Positions 7,961 to 15,790 of a stretch of DNA of 32,148 bases are shown here, piece by piece. How positions within the stretch are numbered: position 1 is the stretch's first letter; each line of letters opens with the position of its first letter. This DNA comes from an uncultured Clostridium sp. (GTDB taxonomy: Bacteria > Bacillota > Clostridia > Lachnospirales > Lachnospiraceae), in contig CAKSBP010000035.1 in the NCBI GenBank assembly GCA_934438135.1, positions 1 through 32,148 on the forward strand, in the 5' to 3' direction. Under the pieces are notes generated by a model, which saw only the letters and a list, made by a program, of their open reading frames with translations, did not search any database and had not been told where the DNA came from. Position numbers and translations under genes: made by a program.

Positions 7961-8536
7961 ATGGCAAAACAATTTTGGAAGCCGGGAAACATGCTTTATC
8001 CACTGCCGGCAGTATTAATTTCTTGTGGGGAATATGGGAAAGAAGTAAATGCATTTACTGCGTCGTGGACAGGAACAATTTGTACGAATCCAGCAATGGT
8101 TTATATTTCTGTTCGGCCAGAGCGCTATTCCTACCATATGATTAAGGAATCCGGCGAATTTGTAATTAACCTGTCCACTTCCCAGATGACGAAAGCGGTT
8201 GATTACTGTGGTGTCCGTTCTGGAAGAAATGAAGATAAATTAAAGAAAAACGGTCTTACCTGTCAGGCAGGAAATAAGGTGAAAGCACCGATTATTGAGC
8301 AGTCACCGGTTAATATTGAATGTAAAGTAAGAGAAATTAAAGAACTTGGCTCCCACCATATGTTTATTGCAGATGTGGTAGGTGTTGACATAGACGAGCA
8401 GTTTATGGACAAAAGAGGAAAATTTCATTTGAATCAGTCAGATTTACTTGTTTATTCACATGGGGAATATTATAATTTAGGTAAACTGAAAGGAACTTTT
8501 GGATACTCTGTAAAAAAGAAAGGGAAAGGTCGTTGA
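7961..8536 (+). CDS. flavin reductase-like FMN-binding split-barrel protein
   Basis: A 191-residue protein of the flavin reductase-like family. It has the usual opening (a proline-rich strand then VLISCGEYGKEVNAFTASWT), followed by TNPAMVYISVRPERYSYHMI and EFVINLS, which form the split barrel that holds FMN. Members act as small flavoprotein oxidoreductases or flavin reductases; the substrate is unknown. AAAGGAG lies before the ATG at 7961. The OLD-like gene starts 4 bp after its stop, so the two are cotranscribed, although a functional link is not obvious. Confidence 0.88.
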   Translation: MAKQFWKPGNMLYPLPAVLISCGEYGKEVNAFTASWTGTICTNPAMVYISVRPERYSYHMIKESGEFVINLSTSQMTKAVDYCGVRSGRNEDKLKKNGLTCQAGNKVKAPIIEQSPVNIECKVREIKELGSHHMFIADVVGVDIDEQFMDKRGKFHLNQSDLLVYSHGEYYNLGKLKGTFGYSVKKKGKGR

Positions 8537-8540
8537 TTAA

Positions 8541-10400
8541 GTGAAGATTACGTATTTGCATATTAAAAACTTTAAATCTATTTTCGATATGGAAATTGAA
8601 GAAATTGATAATGCAATGATTCTGGTAGGAAGAAATAATACCGGAAAAACAGTAGTAATTGATGCGATCCGATTGGCAGCAGGAGAATACAAGGTAAAAG
8701 ATTCGGATTTTCTCGATATTAAAAAGAAGATTGAAATTGGAATCTGTGTTGAGTTTAATGAACAGGACTTAGAAGGATTTCATGAACTTGGAATGGTCAG
8801 CAAATACAAACGTGATGATTTGTGGCAGAGGGATTTTCAGTCGAAACTTCCTTCCTTTCAGAATAATGTTCTGTGCTTCACCTGCATAATTGGCAGAGAT
8901 GGCGTAATAAAGTACAATGATGGATTTAAGAAAAACAATTCTTATATCCCACTTGTATTTCCAAAAGTATATCATCTGGATCAGTCCAGAAATACTGATG
9001 CCATCCAGAGTGAAGTATTAAGTCTGTATGACAAAGAATCTATGGTTGATGTCAGACAGAATATCTGTATGTTTGATAAGACAAGAAAATGTAATCGTTG
9101 TTTTGAATGCATCGGTGTCATTAACAAAAAGCCGGCTGCCGATCTTACCTTAATGGAAACAGCAAAACTTATGGAATATAAGTTGTTCCAAACTAATATT
9201 AATAAATTTGGACAGAAGTTTAATCATTACTTCCATTTGAATGGAAGCGGTTCTCAGGAGATTAAATTTGAAGTCAGTTTCCATCCAGAGCAGATGTTTC
9301 AAGTGGAAACAAAGGTTTATAACAGGGACAGAGAGACAATTGGTTCTATCCAGACGTTAAGTGAAGGGTTGAAAAGTATTTATGCATTATCTCTTTTAGA
9401 GGCGTACATAGATGAGGAATCAACAATTCCGTGTATTATTATGATAGAAGATCCGGAGATTTACCTGCATCCTCAGCTTCAGAAAGCCGCCAGTGAGATT
9501 TTATTTCGTCTTTCCAAAAAGAATCAGGTTATTTTTTCAACTCATTCACCAAATATGATATTTAATTTTTCATCCAGGCAGATTAAGCAGGTTGTGTTAG
9601 ATAAAGATTACTGTACAACGATTAAAGAAGATGTAGAGATTGATGATATCTTAGATGATTTAGGATACACAGCAAATGACCTCTTAAATGTAAGTTTTGT
9701 ATTTATTGTAGAAGGAAAACAGGACAGTCAGAGACTGCCGCTTCTCTTAGAAAAATATTATTCAGAAGTCATTGATGGAAATGGGAAGCCAATGCGTATT
9801 TCCATTATTCAGACAAACAGCTGCACGAATATTCAGACGTATGCGAATCTGAAATATATTAACCAGCTGTATTTAAAGGATCAGTTCCTGATGATTCGGG
9901 ACAGTGATGGGAAAAATCCGAAGTATCTTGTGAAACAGCTCTGCAACTACTATGCACAGCGGGAAAAAGAACAGGATGAAGGAAATTTACCGAGAGTAAC
10001 ACCAAAAAATGTGTTAATACTTAAATATTACTCGTTTGAGAATTATTTTCTAGACCCAGAAATCATGACTTCCATTGGTGTGGTAAAAAGTGTGGATGAA
10101 TTTTATAATATTCTTTTTAAAAAATACAAAGACTATTTATATAAATTAGGAAGCATGAAACGTTTATCCAGAAGTTTTGGTTTACGGATAAAAACAAAAG
10201 AAGACTTGAAAAAGAATATGGAGTTAATTAAAACCTATGTCAGAGGCCATAACTTATTTGATATATTTTATGGAAAATACCATGGCGATGCGGAGACAGA
10301 GATACTGAAGAAGTACATTGATGCAGCACCGCCAGAAGCATTTGATGATATTTTGAAAGCCATAGACAGCTTTGTATATTTTGAAAACCGGAGGAAATAG
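8541..10400 (+). CDS. OLD-family ATPase with TOPRIM nuclease-like domain
   Basis: A 619-residue protein combining an SMC/ABC-like ATPase with a TOPRIM domain, as in OLD-family ATP-dependent nucleases. Walker A is GRNNTGKT (30-37), the signature-like segment LSEGLKSIYA is at 273-282, Walker B is IIMIEDPE (299-306), and STHS follows at 334-337. TOPRIM residues are Glu391 in FIVEGKQD and the DSD at 454-456. An insertion within the ATPase half carries Cys176, Cys184, Cys187 and Cys190, spaced like a metal-binding site. The start is GTG at 8541 with a weak site (AAAGGT), consistent with coupling to the preceding gene. The next gene starts 4 nt after its stop. No UvrD-like helicase or other defence partner is present, so a defence role is not supported; DNA maintenance is equally possible. 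Confidence 0.86.
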   Translation: MKITYLHIKNFKSIFDMEIEEIDNAMILVGRNNTGKTVVIDAIRLAAGEYKVKDSDFLDIKKKIEIGICVEFNEQDLEGFHELGMVSKYKRDDLWQRDFQSKLPSFQNNVLCFTCIIGRDGVIKYNDGFKKNNSYIPLVFPKVYHLDQSRNTDAIQSEVLSLYDKESMVDVRQNICMFDKTRKCNRCFECIGVINKKPAADLTLMETAKLMEYKLFQTNINKFGQKFNHYFHLNGSGSQEIKFEVSFHPEQMFQVETKVYNRDRETIGSIQTLSEGLKSIYALSLLEAYIDEESTIPCIIMIEDPEIYLHPQLQKAASEILFRLSKKNQVIFSTHSPNMIFNFSSRQIKQVVLDKDYCTTIKEDVEIDDILDDLGYTANDLLNVSFVFIVEGKQDSQRLPLLLEKYYSEVIDGNGKPMRISIIQTNSCTNIQTYANLKYINQLYLKDQFLMIRDSDGKNPKYLVKQLCNYYAQREKEQDEGNLPRVTPKNVLILKYYSFENYFLDPEIMTSIGVVKSVDEFYNILFKKYKDYLYKLGSMKRLSRSFGLRIKTKEDLKKNMELIKTYVRGHNLFDIFYGKYHGDAETEILKKYIDAAPPEAFDDILKAIDSFVYFENRRK

Positions 10401-10404
10401 CTTC

Positions 10405-10899
10405 ATGAATATTGTTCTAATCGGAATGCCTGGCTCAGGCAAAAGTACAGTGGGAGTAGTACTTGCAAAGGTACTTGGATACGAGTTTATTGATTCAGAT
10501 ATTGTAATACAGCAGCATGAGGGAATGCTTCTTCATGAAATTTTAAAGACAAAAGGGCTGGACGGATTCTTGGAAATAGAAGGAGAAGTCAATGCCAGTA
10601 TCAACGTGGATAACAGTGTAATTGCAACAGGAGGAAGTGCCGTATATAGTGAAAAGGCTATGAAGCATTTTAAAGGTCAGTCTACTATCGTTTACATAAA
10701 GCTAAGTTATGAAACATTGGTTTCAAGACTTGGTGATTTAAGGGAAAGGGGGGTTGCCCTCAAGGATGGCATGACACTGAAGGAACTTTATGAAGAACGA
10801 TGTCCGCTGTATGAAAGATATGCCGACGTGGTGGTAGAACCCCAGGATTTAACGGTAGAGCAGACAATGTATGAAATAAAGGAAAAATTAAATTTGTAA
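10405..10899 (+). CDS. shikimate-kinase-like P-loop kinase
   Basis: A 164-residue P-loop kinase of the shikimate kinase fold: Walker A GMPGSGKST (8-16), acidic FIDSD, ATGGSAV in place of ATGGGAV, and the lid/C-terminal EERCPLYERYADVVVE. Shikimate kinase phosphorylates shikimate at O3 on the way to chorismate. Against the Mycobacterium tuberculosis enzyme, the Asp34 and Arg136 equivalents are kept, but the FRRIE segment that supplies shikimate-binding Arg58 reads FLEIE. So it is either a divergent AroK or a kinase of another small substrate. Start: CGGAGGAA (10389-10396) precedes ATG 10405; the in-frame ATG at 10372 lies inside the OLD-like gene. It is the third gene of the 7961-10899 operon. 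Confidence 0.8.
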   Translation: MNIVLIGMPGSGKSTVGVVLAKVLGYEFIDSDIVIQQHEGMLLHEILKTKGLDGFLEIEGEVNASINVDNSVIATGGSAVYSEKAMKHFKGQSTIVYIKLSYETLVSRLGDLRERGVALKDGMTLKELYEERCPLYERYADVVVEPQDLTVEQTMYEIKEKLNL

Positions 10900-10927
10900 T
10901 TTACAATTATAAGCTTTGTGGTATAAT
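10900..10927 (+). promoter_or_regulatory. sigma-A promoter of murA
   Basis: TTTACA (10900-10905) and TATAAT (10922-10927), 16 bp apart, begin right at the stop of the preceding gene. The transcript would carry a leader of about 120 nt. Confidence 0.75.
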
Positions 10928-10957
10928 AGATAAGAATTGCAAAAAAATGTACAAAAG

Positions 10958-10984
10958 CCGCATGGGTGACCGTGCGGAACACGG
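10958..10984 (+). promoter_or_regulatory. murA leader with two mutually exclusive hairpins
   Basis: CCGCA (10958-10962) can pair with TGCGG (10973-10977), or CCGTG (10970-10974) with CACGG (10980-10984). The two helices share bases, so only one can form. The stems are short, no terminator or ribosome-binding site is directly involved, and no ligand class is recognised. Confidence 0.3.
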
Positions 10985-11056
10985 AAGTTTACGTAAGTGA
11001 ATTTTATCTTGTTGCGCAATTTCACAAAATCAAAACCTAATTGTTTGAGGTGTATG

Positions 11057-12355
11057 ATGGAACAGTATATTATTAAAGGTGGTAAACCCCTTGAAGGGGA
11101 AGTTATTATAAGTGGAGCAAAAAATGCTGCATTAGGAATTCTCGCAGCCGCTATAATGACTGACGAGACAGTGACAATAGACAATTTGCCAAATGTCCGT
11201 GACATTAATGTGCTATTGCAGGCTATTGAAGGTATTGGTGCACAAGTTGAACGTGTGAATGATCATGTTGTTAAAATAAATGGAAAGAGTATATCTTCTG
11301 TAAGTATTGACTATGAATATATTAGAAAGATACGTGCCTCTTATTATTTATTAGGTGCATTACTCGGAAAGAGTAACAATGCTAGAGTAGCACTGCCAGG
11401 TGGCTGTAACATTGGAAGCCGGCCAATTGACCAGCACATTAAAGGATTTAAGGCATTAGGTGCAAGTGTATCTATTGAACAGGGAATGATTGAAGCACAT
11501 GCAGATAAGCTTGTGGGCAATCATATTTACATGGATGTTGTAAGCGTAGGAGCGACCATAAACATTATGCTTGCTGCCTGTCTTGCAGAAGGAAAAACAA
11601 TTATTGAGAACGTTGCAAAAGAACCACATATTGTTGATGTAGCAAGTTTCTTAAACAGTATGGGTGCCAATATTAAAGGGGCTGGAACAGATGTTATTCG
11701 TATTGTAGGTGTGAAGAAGTTACATGGAAGTACGTATTCTATTATTCCAGATCAGATTGAAGCTGGAACTTTCATGATGGCAGCAGCTGCAACAAAGGGT
11801 GATGTTCTTGTTAAAAATGTAATTCCAAAGCACTTAGAAGCAATTACAGCAAAGTTAATCGAAATTGGTGCAAATGTAGAAGAACTGGATGACAGTGTGC
11901 GAGTTTATACAGATAAAAGATTAACAAGTACACATGTGAAAACATTGCCTTATCCAGGATTTCCAACAGATATGCAGCCACAGATAACTGCTTTATTAGC
12001 ATTATCTCAAGGCTCCAGCGTAGTAACAGAAAGTATTTTTGAAAATCGATTCAAATATGTAGATGAGTTAAACCGCATGGGAACAAATATTATGGTTGAA
12101 GGAAACTCTGCAATTATTGACGGAGTGGAAAAGTTAACCGGGGCAGTTGTCAGTGCACCAGACTTAAGGGCAGGAGCTGCTTTAGTTATTGCAGCACTGG
12201 TAGCAGACGGATTTACAATTATCGATCATATTCATTTTGTTGAACGAGGATACGAAGCATTCGAAAGTAAGATGAGAAAGCTTGGTGCATGTATGGACAA
12301 AATCGATGTAGAAGATGAAAAGGCCGTGCAGAAATTTAAGTTAAGAGTCAGCTAA
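11057..12355 (+). CDS. murA: UDP-N-acetylglucosamine 1-carboxyvinyltransferase
   Basis: First committed enzyme of peptidoglycan synthesis: it transfers enolpyruvate from phosphoenolpyruvate to UDP-GlcNAc in the cytoplasm. The 432 residues match the family length. SGAKNAAL holds the conserved Lys22-Asn23, and PGGCNIGSRPIDQH carries Cys117, the phosphoenolpyruvate-reactive and fosfomycin-target residue (Cys115 in Escherichia coli). The C-terminal RAGAAL and ERGYE segments are also typical. Start: GAGGTG (11047-11052) is better spaced to ATG 11057 than to the adjacent ATG 11054; the reading frame open to 10997 has no ribosome-binding site. Transcribed alone, from its own promoter to a strong terminator. 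Confidence 0.95.
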   Translation: MEQYIIKGGKPLEGEVIISGAKNAALGILAAAIMTDETVTIDNLPNVRDINVLLQAIEGIGAQVERVNDHVVKINGKSISSVSIDYEYIRKIRASYYLLGALLGKSNNARVALPGGCNIGSRPIDQHIKGFKALGASVSIEQGMIEAHADKLVGNHIYMDVVSVGATINIMLAACLAEGKTIIENVAKEPHIVDVASFLNSMGANIKGAGTDVIRIVGVKKLHGSTYSIIPDQIEAGTFMMAAAATKGDVLVKNVIPKHLEAITAKLIEIGANVEELDDSVRVYTDKRLTSTHVKTLPYPGFPTDMQPQITALLALSQGSSVVTESIFENRFKYVDELNRMGTNIMVEGNSAIIDGVEKLTGAVVSAPDLRAGAALVIAALVADGFTIIDHIHFVERGYEAFESKMRKLGACMDKIDVEDEKAVQKFKLRVS

Positions 12356-12371
12356 GATTTTTAATGAAATC

Positions 12372-12416
12372 AAAAAAGCATTTAAAGACTATTTTTAGTT
12401 TTTAGATGCTTTTTTT
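12372..12416 (+). terminator. rho-independent terminator of murA
   Basis: AGCATTTAAAGACTA (12377-12391) pairs with TAGTTTTTAGATGCT (12396-12410), 15 bp with two G-T pairs and a TTTT loop. It is preceded by an A run and followed by a run of six Ts (12411-12416). Confidence 0.9.
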
Positions 12417-12465
12417 GACTATTTTGAAATTAAGCTTACAGCTTTTTTAAAAGCTAAGTTATTGC

Positions 12466-12503
12466 AAAAAAGAACAGAGCATGTATTTCTACATACTCTG
12501 TTC
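12466..12503 (-). terminator. rho-independent terminator of the secreted Ig-like gene
   Basis: On the minus strand GAACAGAG (12503-12496) pairs with CTCTGTTC (12479-12472) around an inner TGTA/TACA helix, and TTTTTT follows directly. It lies 34 bp after the minus-strand stop. Confidence 0.88.
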
Positions 12504-12536
12504 CAAGATGCTATTTGGATAATATCTTAATTATTA

Positions 12537-14420
12537 TTAATAGATGTTGTTTCCAGAAACCGTAACAGTGACTGATTTAGAAAGTCCGCCGGCAGTTATG
12601 GTATAGTAATAAATTCCTGGCTGAACCTGATAGCTGTTAAAAATAACACATCCACTGTCCATGCTGAAGTATTTCTGCGAAGTATCCCCATTTACCATAT
12701 AAGAGGATATGCCGGAAGCAGTTGTATTAGTACAGGTTACAGTATAATTTGAAGTAACTTGCGTATAACCATTTACGGTCGTTTTCGTTACGTTCGTGTA
12801 AGAAGGCATTTCTGCATTATTCTGATCCAGTACGGTGATACCAACGGCATAAGCATCTGCAGCACTGTTGGAAACAGAAACATTATAGGAAGTCAGATTC
12901 AATGTGGTAGGCTTTAGCGCGGCAGTAACCGTAACAGTAAAGGTGTGTACAATCGTATTGCTGCTGTCTTTTATCTGAAGGTAAGCGGTACCTACTTTAA
13001 CTGGGAACAGACTGACATATTTCTGTGTATTGCTTAGGTAACCCCCTGCTGATAAAATTGAATTATTCGAGGATTCTACATGGTAAATACTGTAATCTTT
13101 GATTTCAGAACCAATCTTATTATTCATCATATGGAAATAAGCACGATAATCATAAGAACCAACCGGTAGTGACAGATTATATTCTGAGGTCTGTGTTGTC
13201 GGGAAGGTATAGTTTGGATTATTCGTAATATTGCAAATGTAGGATGTATTAGCTGCGGTATCATCAAAAGATGAAATTACAGTATATCCAGAGTCTGCGG
13301 TAGTTTTCTTTACACCATTGACCGTATTGTATGCAATGATACGAGCCTGTGCATATTGGTTTTTCGCCGTAAACTTCAGTGTTTTATTGGTTGTCAAATA
13401 AGAGCTTGTAACAGTAAAGGTAATATTACTGTAAGTATTTCCGTATGTATAAGTATCCAGAAGCATACCGTTTTTATCGTATCCGGAAGCAGTAATAGTA
13501 GCTTCGCTGTCAATCGTAACGGATTTTGGCTGGATGATAAAGCTCTTAATGATACCATCTGTTACTGAAAATGTCCTTGAGGTGGAGAAGTAGCAGACTT
13601 TGTAATTTTGTCCATCAGTCAGCTGCTGAGCTAATGTCAGTACTGCGGTCTTGGAACTGGAAGACGCATCATAGGAAATGGAACTGATTCCAATGCTTTT
13701 TCCGCCAGCAGTCTGAACCTTAAAATCAGATGTTTCCAAGTTCGTTGGAGCAGATTGGAATGTAACCGTTATCTGGTCGACAGAAGTCTGTTTCGCTGCA
13801 GTAATACTGCTGTTTACCGTAAGGGAAAGAGTTATTTTCCGCATATGCTTACTGCTAAGAGGCGTTTTATTGGAACATTTGGAATAAACCGTAATGGTAG
13901 CAGTACCAGCACTTTTTGCAGTTACTTTTCCAGTGAAATGGTTTACGGAAGCAATGGAAGTATCGCTGCTCTTATAATAAAGCACATCACTTGAAAAAGA
14001 AGGGTTTTTCGTTACAGACAATGTTTTCGTCTGGCCGGTAACCATTGTAACCTTTTTGCTGGCAACCGTCAGATAATCGGTACGCCGGCGAACGGTAAAA
14101 GTTTTTTTTGCAATCAGATTTCCAGTCCAGCGGCTTCTTGCTGTAATTGTAACTTTTCCAGGAATTTTTAATACAAGTTTTCCACTGTTTTTATGTACAT
14201 CTGCAACGGATGTATTGGCAGAGTAGAAATAAACAGAATAGCCTGGAACTTTTAGCTTGTATGAATTATTGATGTAGATGGTATTGGTAATTTTCCTGCC
14301 ACTGCTTCTGGTGATGGAAGCAGCATGGACTGTATGGCTGCCAATATAAAGGGGCAGCAAAAATACAAATGCCATGAGCACAAGAATGCGTAATTTTGTA
14401 CAGGATAATTTTTGTGACAT
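12537..14420 (-). CDS. secreted protein with bacterial Ig-like domains
   Basis: A 627-residue exported protein. The N-terminus is a clear signal peptide: basic start, hydrophobic LRILVLMAFVFLLPLYIG, and a probable cut between Ala33 and Ala34 (TVHA/AS). The mature part is beta-rich and Ser/Thr-rich. Residues about 105-205 contain the Big_2-type pattern DTSIASVNHFTGKVTAKSAG followed by TATITVYS, and the earlier ANTSVADVHKNSGKLVLKIPG is a second copy. The C-terminal half is less recognisable but still beta-strand repeats. There is no LPXTG, S-layer homology or cell-wall-binding motif, so it may be released or held non-covalently. Start: AAAGGAGAG before ATG 14420; the ATG 18 nt upstream overlaps that site. 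It follows the HD-GYP gene by 36 nt and is probably cotranscribed, linking it to cyclic-di-GMP control. Confidence 0.85.
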   Translation of the reverse strand: MSQKLSCTKLRILVLMAFVFLLPLYIGSHTVHAASITRSSGRKITNTIYINNSYKLKVPGYSVYFYSANTSVADVHKNSGKLVLKIPGKVTITARSRWTGNLIAKKTFTVRRRTDYLTVASKKVTMVTGQTKTLSVTKNPSFSSDVLYYKSSDTSIASVNHFTGKVTAKSAGTATITVYSKCSNKTPLSSKHMRKITLSLTVNSSITAAKQTSVDQITVTFQSAPTNLETSDFKVQTAGGKSIGISSISYDASSSSKTAVLTLAQQLTDGQNYKVCYFSTSRTFSVTDGIIKSFIIQPKSVTIDSEATITASGYDKNGMLLDTYTYGNTYSNITFTVTSSYLTTNKTLKFTAKNQYAQARIIAYNTVNGVKKTTADSGYTVISSFDDTAANTSYICNITNNPNYTFPTTQTSEYNLSLPVGSYDYRAYFHMMNNKIGSEIKDYSIYHVESSNNSILSAGGYLSNTQKYVSLFPVKVGTAYLQIKDSSNTIVHTFTVTVTAALKPTTLNLTSYNVSVSNSAADAYAVGITVLDQNNAEMPSYTNVTKTTVNGYTQVTSNYTVTCTNTTASGISSYMVNGDTSQKYFSMDSGCVIFNSYQVQPGIYYYTITAGGLSKSVTVTVSGNNIY

Positions 14421-14456
14421 AATTTTCTCTCCTTTCATTTTTGTATTGAAAACATA

Positions 14457-15536
14457 CTAAATGATTTTGGTAATTGTCAGGTCACTGTGTCTGGATAAAT
14501 CAACAAAATTTTCTCCAACCTGGACAATTGGTTTAGATAATACAGGGTTGTTAAGCAATACGATTTTACCTTTCTGGCCATTGCTTAATAATACATTATT
14601 ATGAATGTAGGTTGCAGCCATATTTTGAAGGAATACCAGAAGAATTTCTGGATCAAATTTTTGAAGTCCTTCGGTTTCATACATATTAATTACTTCGAAT
14701 GGGCACATAGCTCCTCGATAGATTCTTGAGGAAGTCATCGCATCATATGTATCAGCAATCGCAACAATTTTTGCAAATGGAAGCATTTCATTTCCTTTAA
14801 TATGGTTTGGATAGCCGGTTCCGTCACAACGTTCATGGTGCATCAGTGCACTCATGGAAATACGCATATCAATTGGCTGCTCTTTTAAAAGTTCATAGCC
14901 TTTTTGAGAATGTGTTTTAATGATACGGTATTCCAAAGAGGTCAGAGCAGATGGCTTTTCAATAATATCCTGTGGAACTAAAAGCTTTCCAATATCATGA
15001 AGAAGACCGCTTAATGTCAGAATCTGAAGATCTTTTTCGCTTAAATTCATCCAGCAGCCAATAGTATGGCAGATAATGGATACATTAACGGAATGATTAT
15101 ATGTTATGTCATTAAAATCACGCATGCATTGAAGCATGTGAAATACGTGCACGCCATTACGGGATGCAGCCAGAAGCTGATTCATTTTAATAGATAGTTT
15201 ATCAATATCAATTCGTGGTTTTTTATTTGATACAAAGGAATTCAATTCTTCTTTTAAGTCAGCTACCATCTGTTCGTGAGTCTGGCTGAATAGTTTGAAT
15301 TCCTTCGTTTGTTTAATTTCTTCCGTGAATGAAATAGTAGGTTTTACGTCCTCTTTTTTCTTGGGTTCTTCATAGATTTTTAAATCAGTGATAGAATAAA
15401 AATTTAAACGGGTAATAGCACGATTTGTAAGCATAGTATCTTTAGAAATGATTAATTGATTATTATATGTATAGATATCCTCGGCAACAACCATCCCAGA
15501 CTTTGCCTGATTCGTGAGAATGCGCTTGGTTTTCAT
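14457..15536 (-). CDS. HD-GYP domain cyclic-di-GMP phosphodiesterase
   Basis: A 359-residue cytoplasmic protein with an N-terminal region that is not a receiver domain and a C-terminal HD-GYP domain, which hydrolyses cyclic-di-GMP to GMP or pGpG. Motifs: NHSVNVS (147-153), the HD pair in LLHDIGK (His180, Asp181), HHERCDGTGYP (233-243) with the GYP triplet, and DTYDAMT (262-268). All metal-binding positions I can recognise are present, so it should be active. The start at 15536 is backed by GAGGGGG on the minus strand. It is the first gene of an operon with the secreted Ig-like protein, from a consensus promoter. Confidence 0.92.
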   Translation of the reverse strand: MKTKRILTNQAKSGMVVAEDIYTYNNQLIISKDTMLTNRAITRLNFYSITDLKIYEEPKKKEDVKPTISFTEEIKQTKEFKLFSQTHEQMVADLKEELNSFVSNKKPRIDIDKLSIKMNQLLAASRNGVHVFHMLQCMRDFNDITYNHSVNVSIICHTIGCWMNLSEKDLQILTLSGLLHDIGKLLVPQDIIEKPSALTSLEYRIIKTHSQKGYELLKEQPIDMRISMSALMHHERCDGTGYPNHIKGNEMLPFAKIVAIADTYDAMTSSRIYRGAMCPFEVINMYETEGLQKFDPEILLVFLQNMAATYIHNNVLLSNGQKGKIVLLNNPVLSKPIVQVGENFVDLSRHSDLTITKII

Positions 15537-15594
15537 GTAAGCCCCCTCTTTCCTAGTTTCAATTTAAGAATAATATCCCTCATATTACTACTTT

Positions 15595-15624
15595 AGTATA
15601 GTATTTGTATAAGGAGACTGTCAA
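15595..15624 (-). promoter_or_regulatory. sigma-A promoter of the HD-GYP operon
   Basis: On the minus strand TTGACA (15624-15619) and TATACT (15600-15595) are separated by 18 bp. Transcription would start near 15588, about 50 nt before the HD-GYP start codon. Confidence 0.8.
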
Positions 15625-15684
15625 TATTTATCAGTATTTTTTTCAAAGAAAAGCATTTCATGGGCAGAAAATGCAGACCAGCAA

Positions 15685-15738
15685 GGAAAATCGGCTGAAC
15701 CACAGGAACAAAAAATGTTCTTCGAGGCTCAGCCGATT
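15685..15738 (-). terminator. terminator of metK
   Basis: On the minus strand AATCGGCTGA (15738-15729) pairs perfectly with TCAGCCGATT (15698-15689), with AGAACA/TGTTCC pairing inside around a T-rich loop. Only four Ts end the stem, so termination may be incomplete. It lies 53 bp after the metK stop and upstream of the HD-GYP promoter. Confidence 0.75.
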
Positions 15739-15790
15739 ATTATTAATGTTGACATATCAGAAGATACATAAACACCTATTTTTTTATTTA

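Noticed and set aside
8541..10400. OLD-like protein as half of a Gabija-type defence pair
   Set aside because: No UvrD-like helicase gene (GajB) or any other defence gene is next to it; its neighbours are metabolic and vertically arranged.
12421..12465. Extra AGCTTTT/AAAAGCT hairpin between the two terminators
   Set aside because: Short AT-rich pairing between two better terminators; no separate role can be supported.
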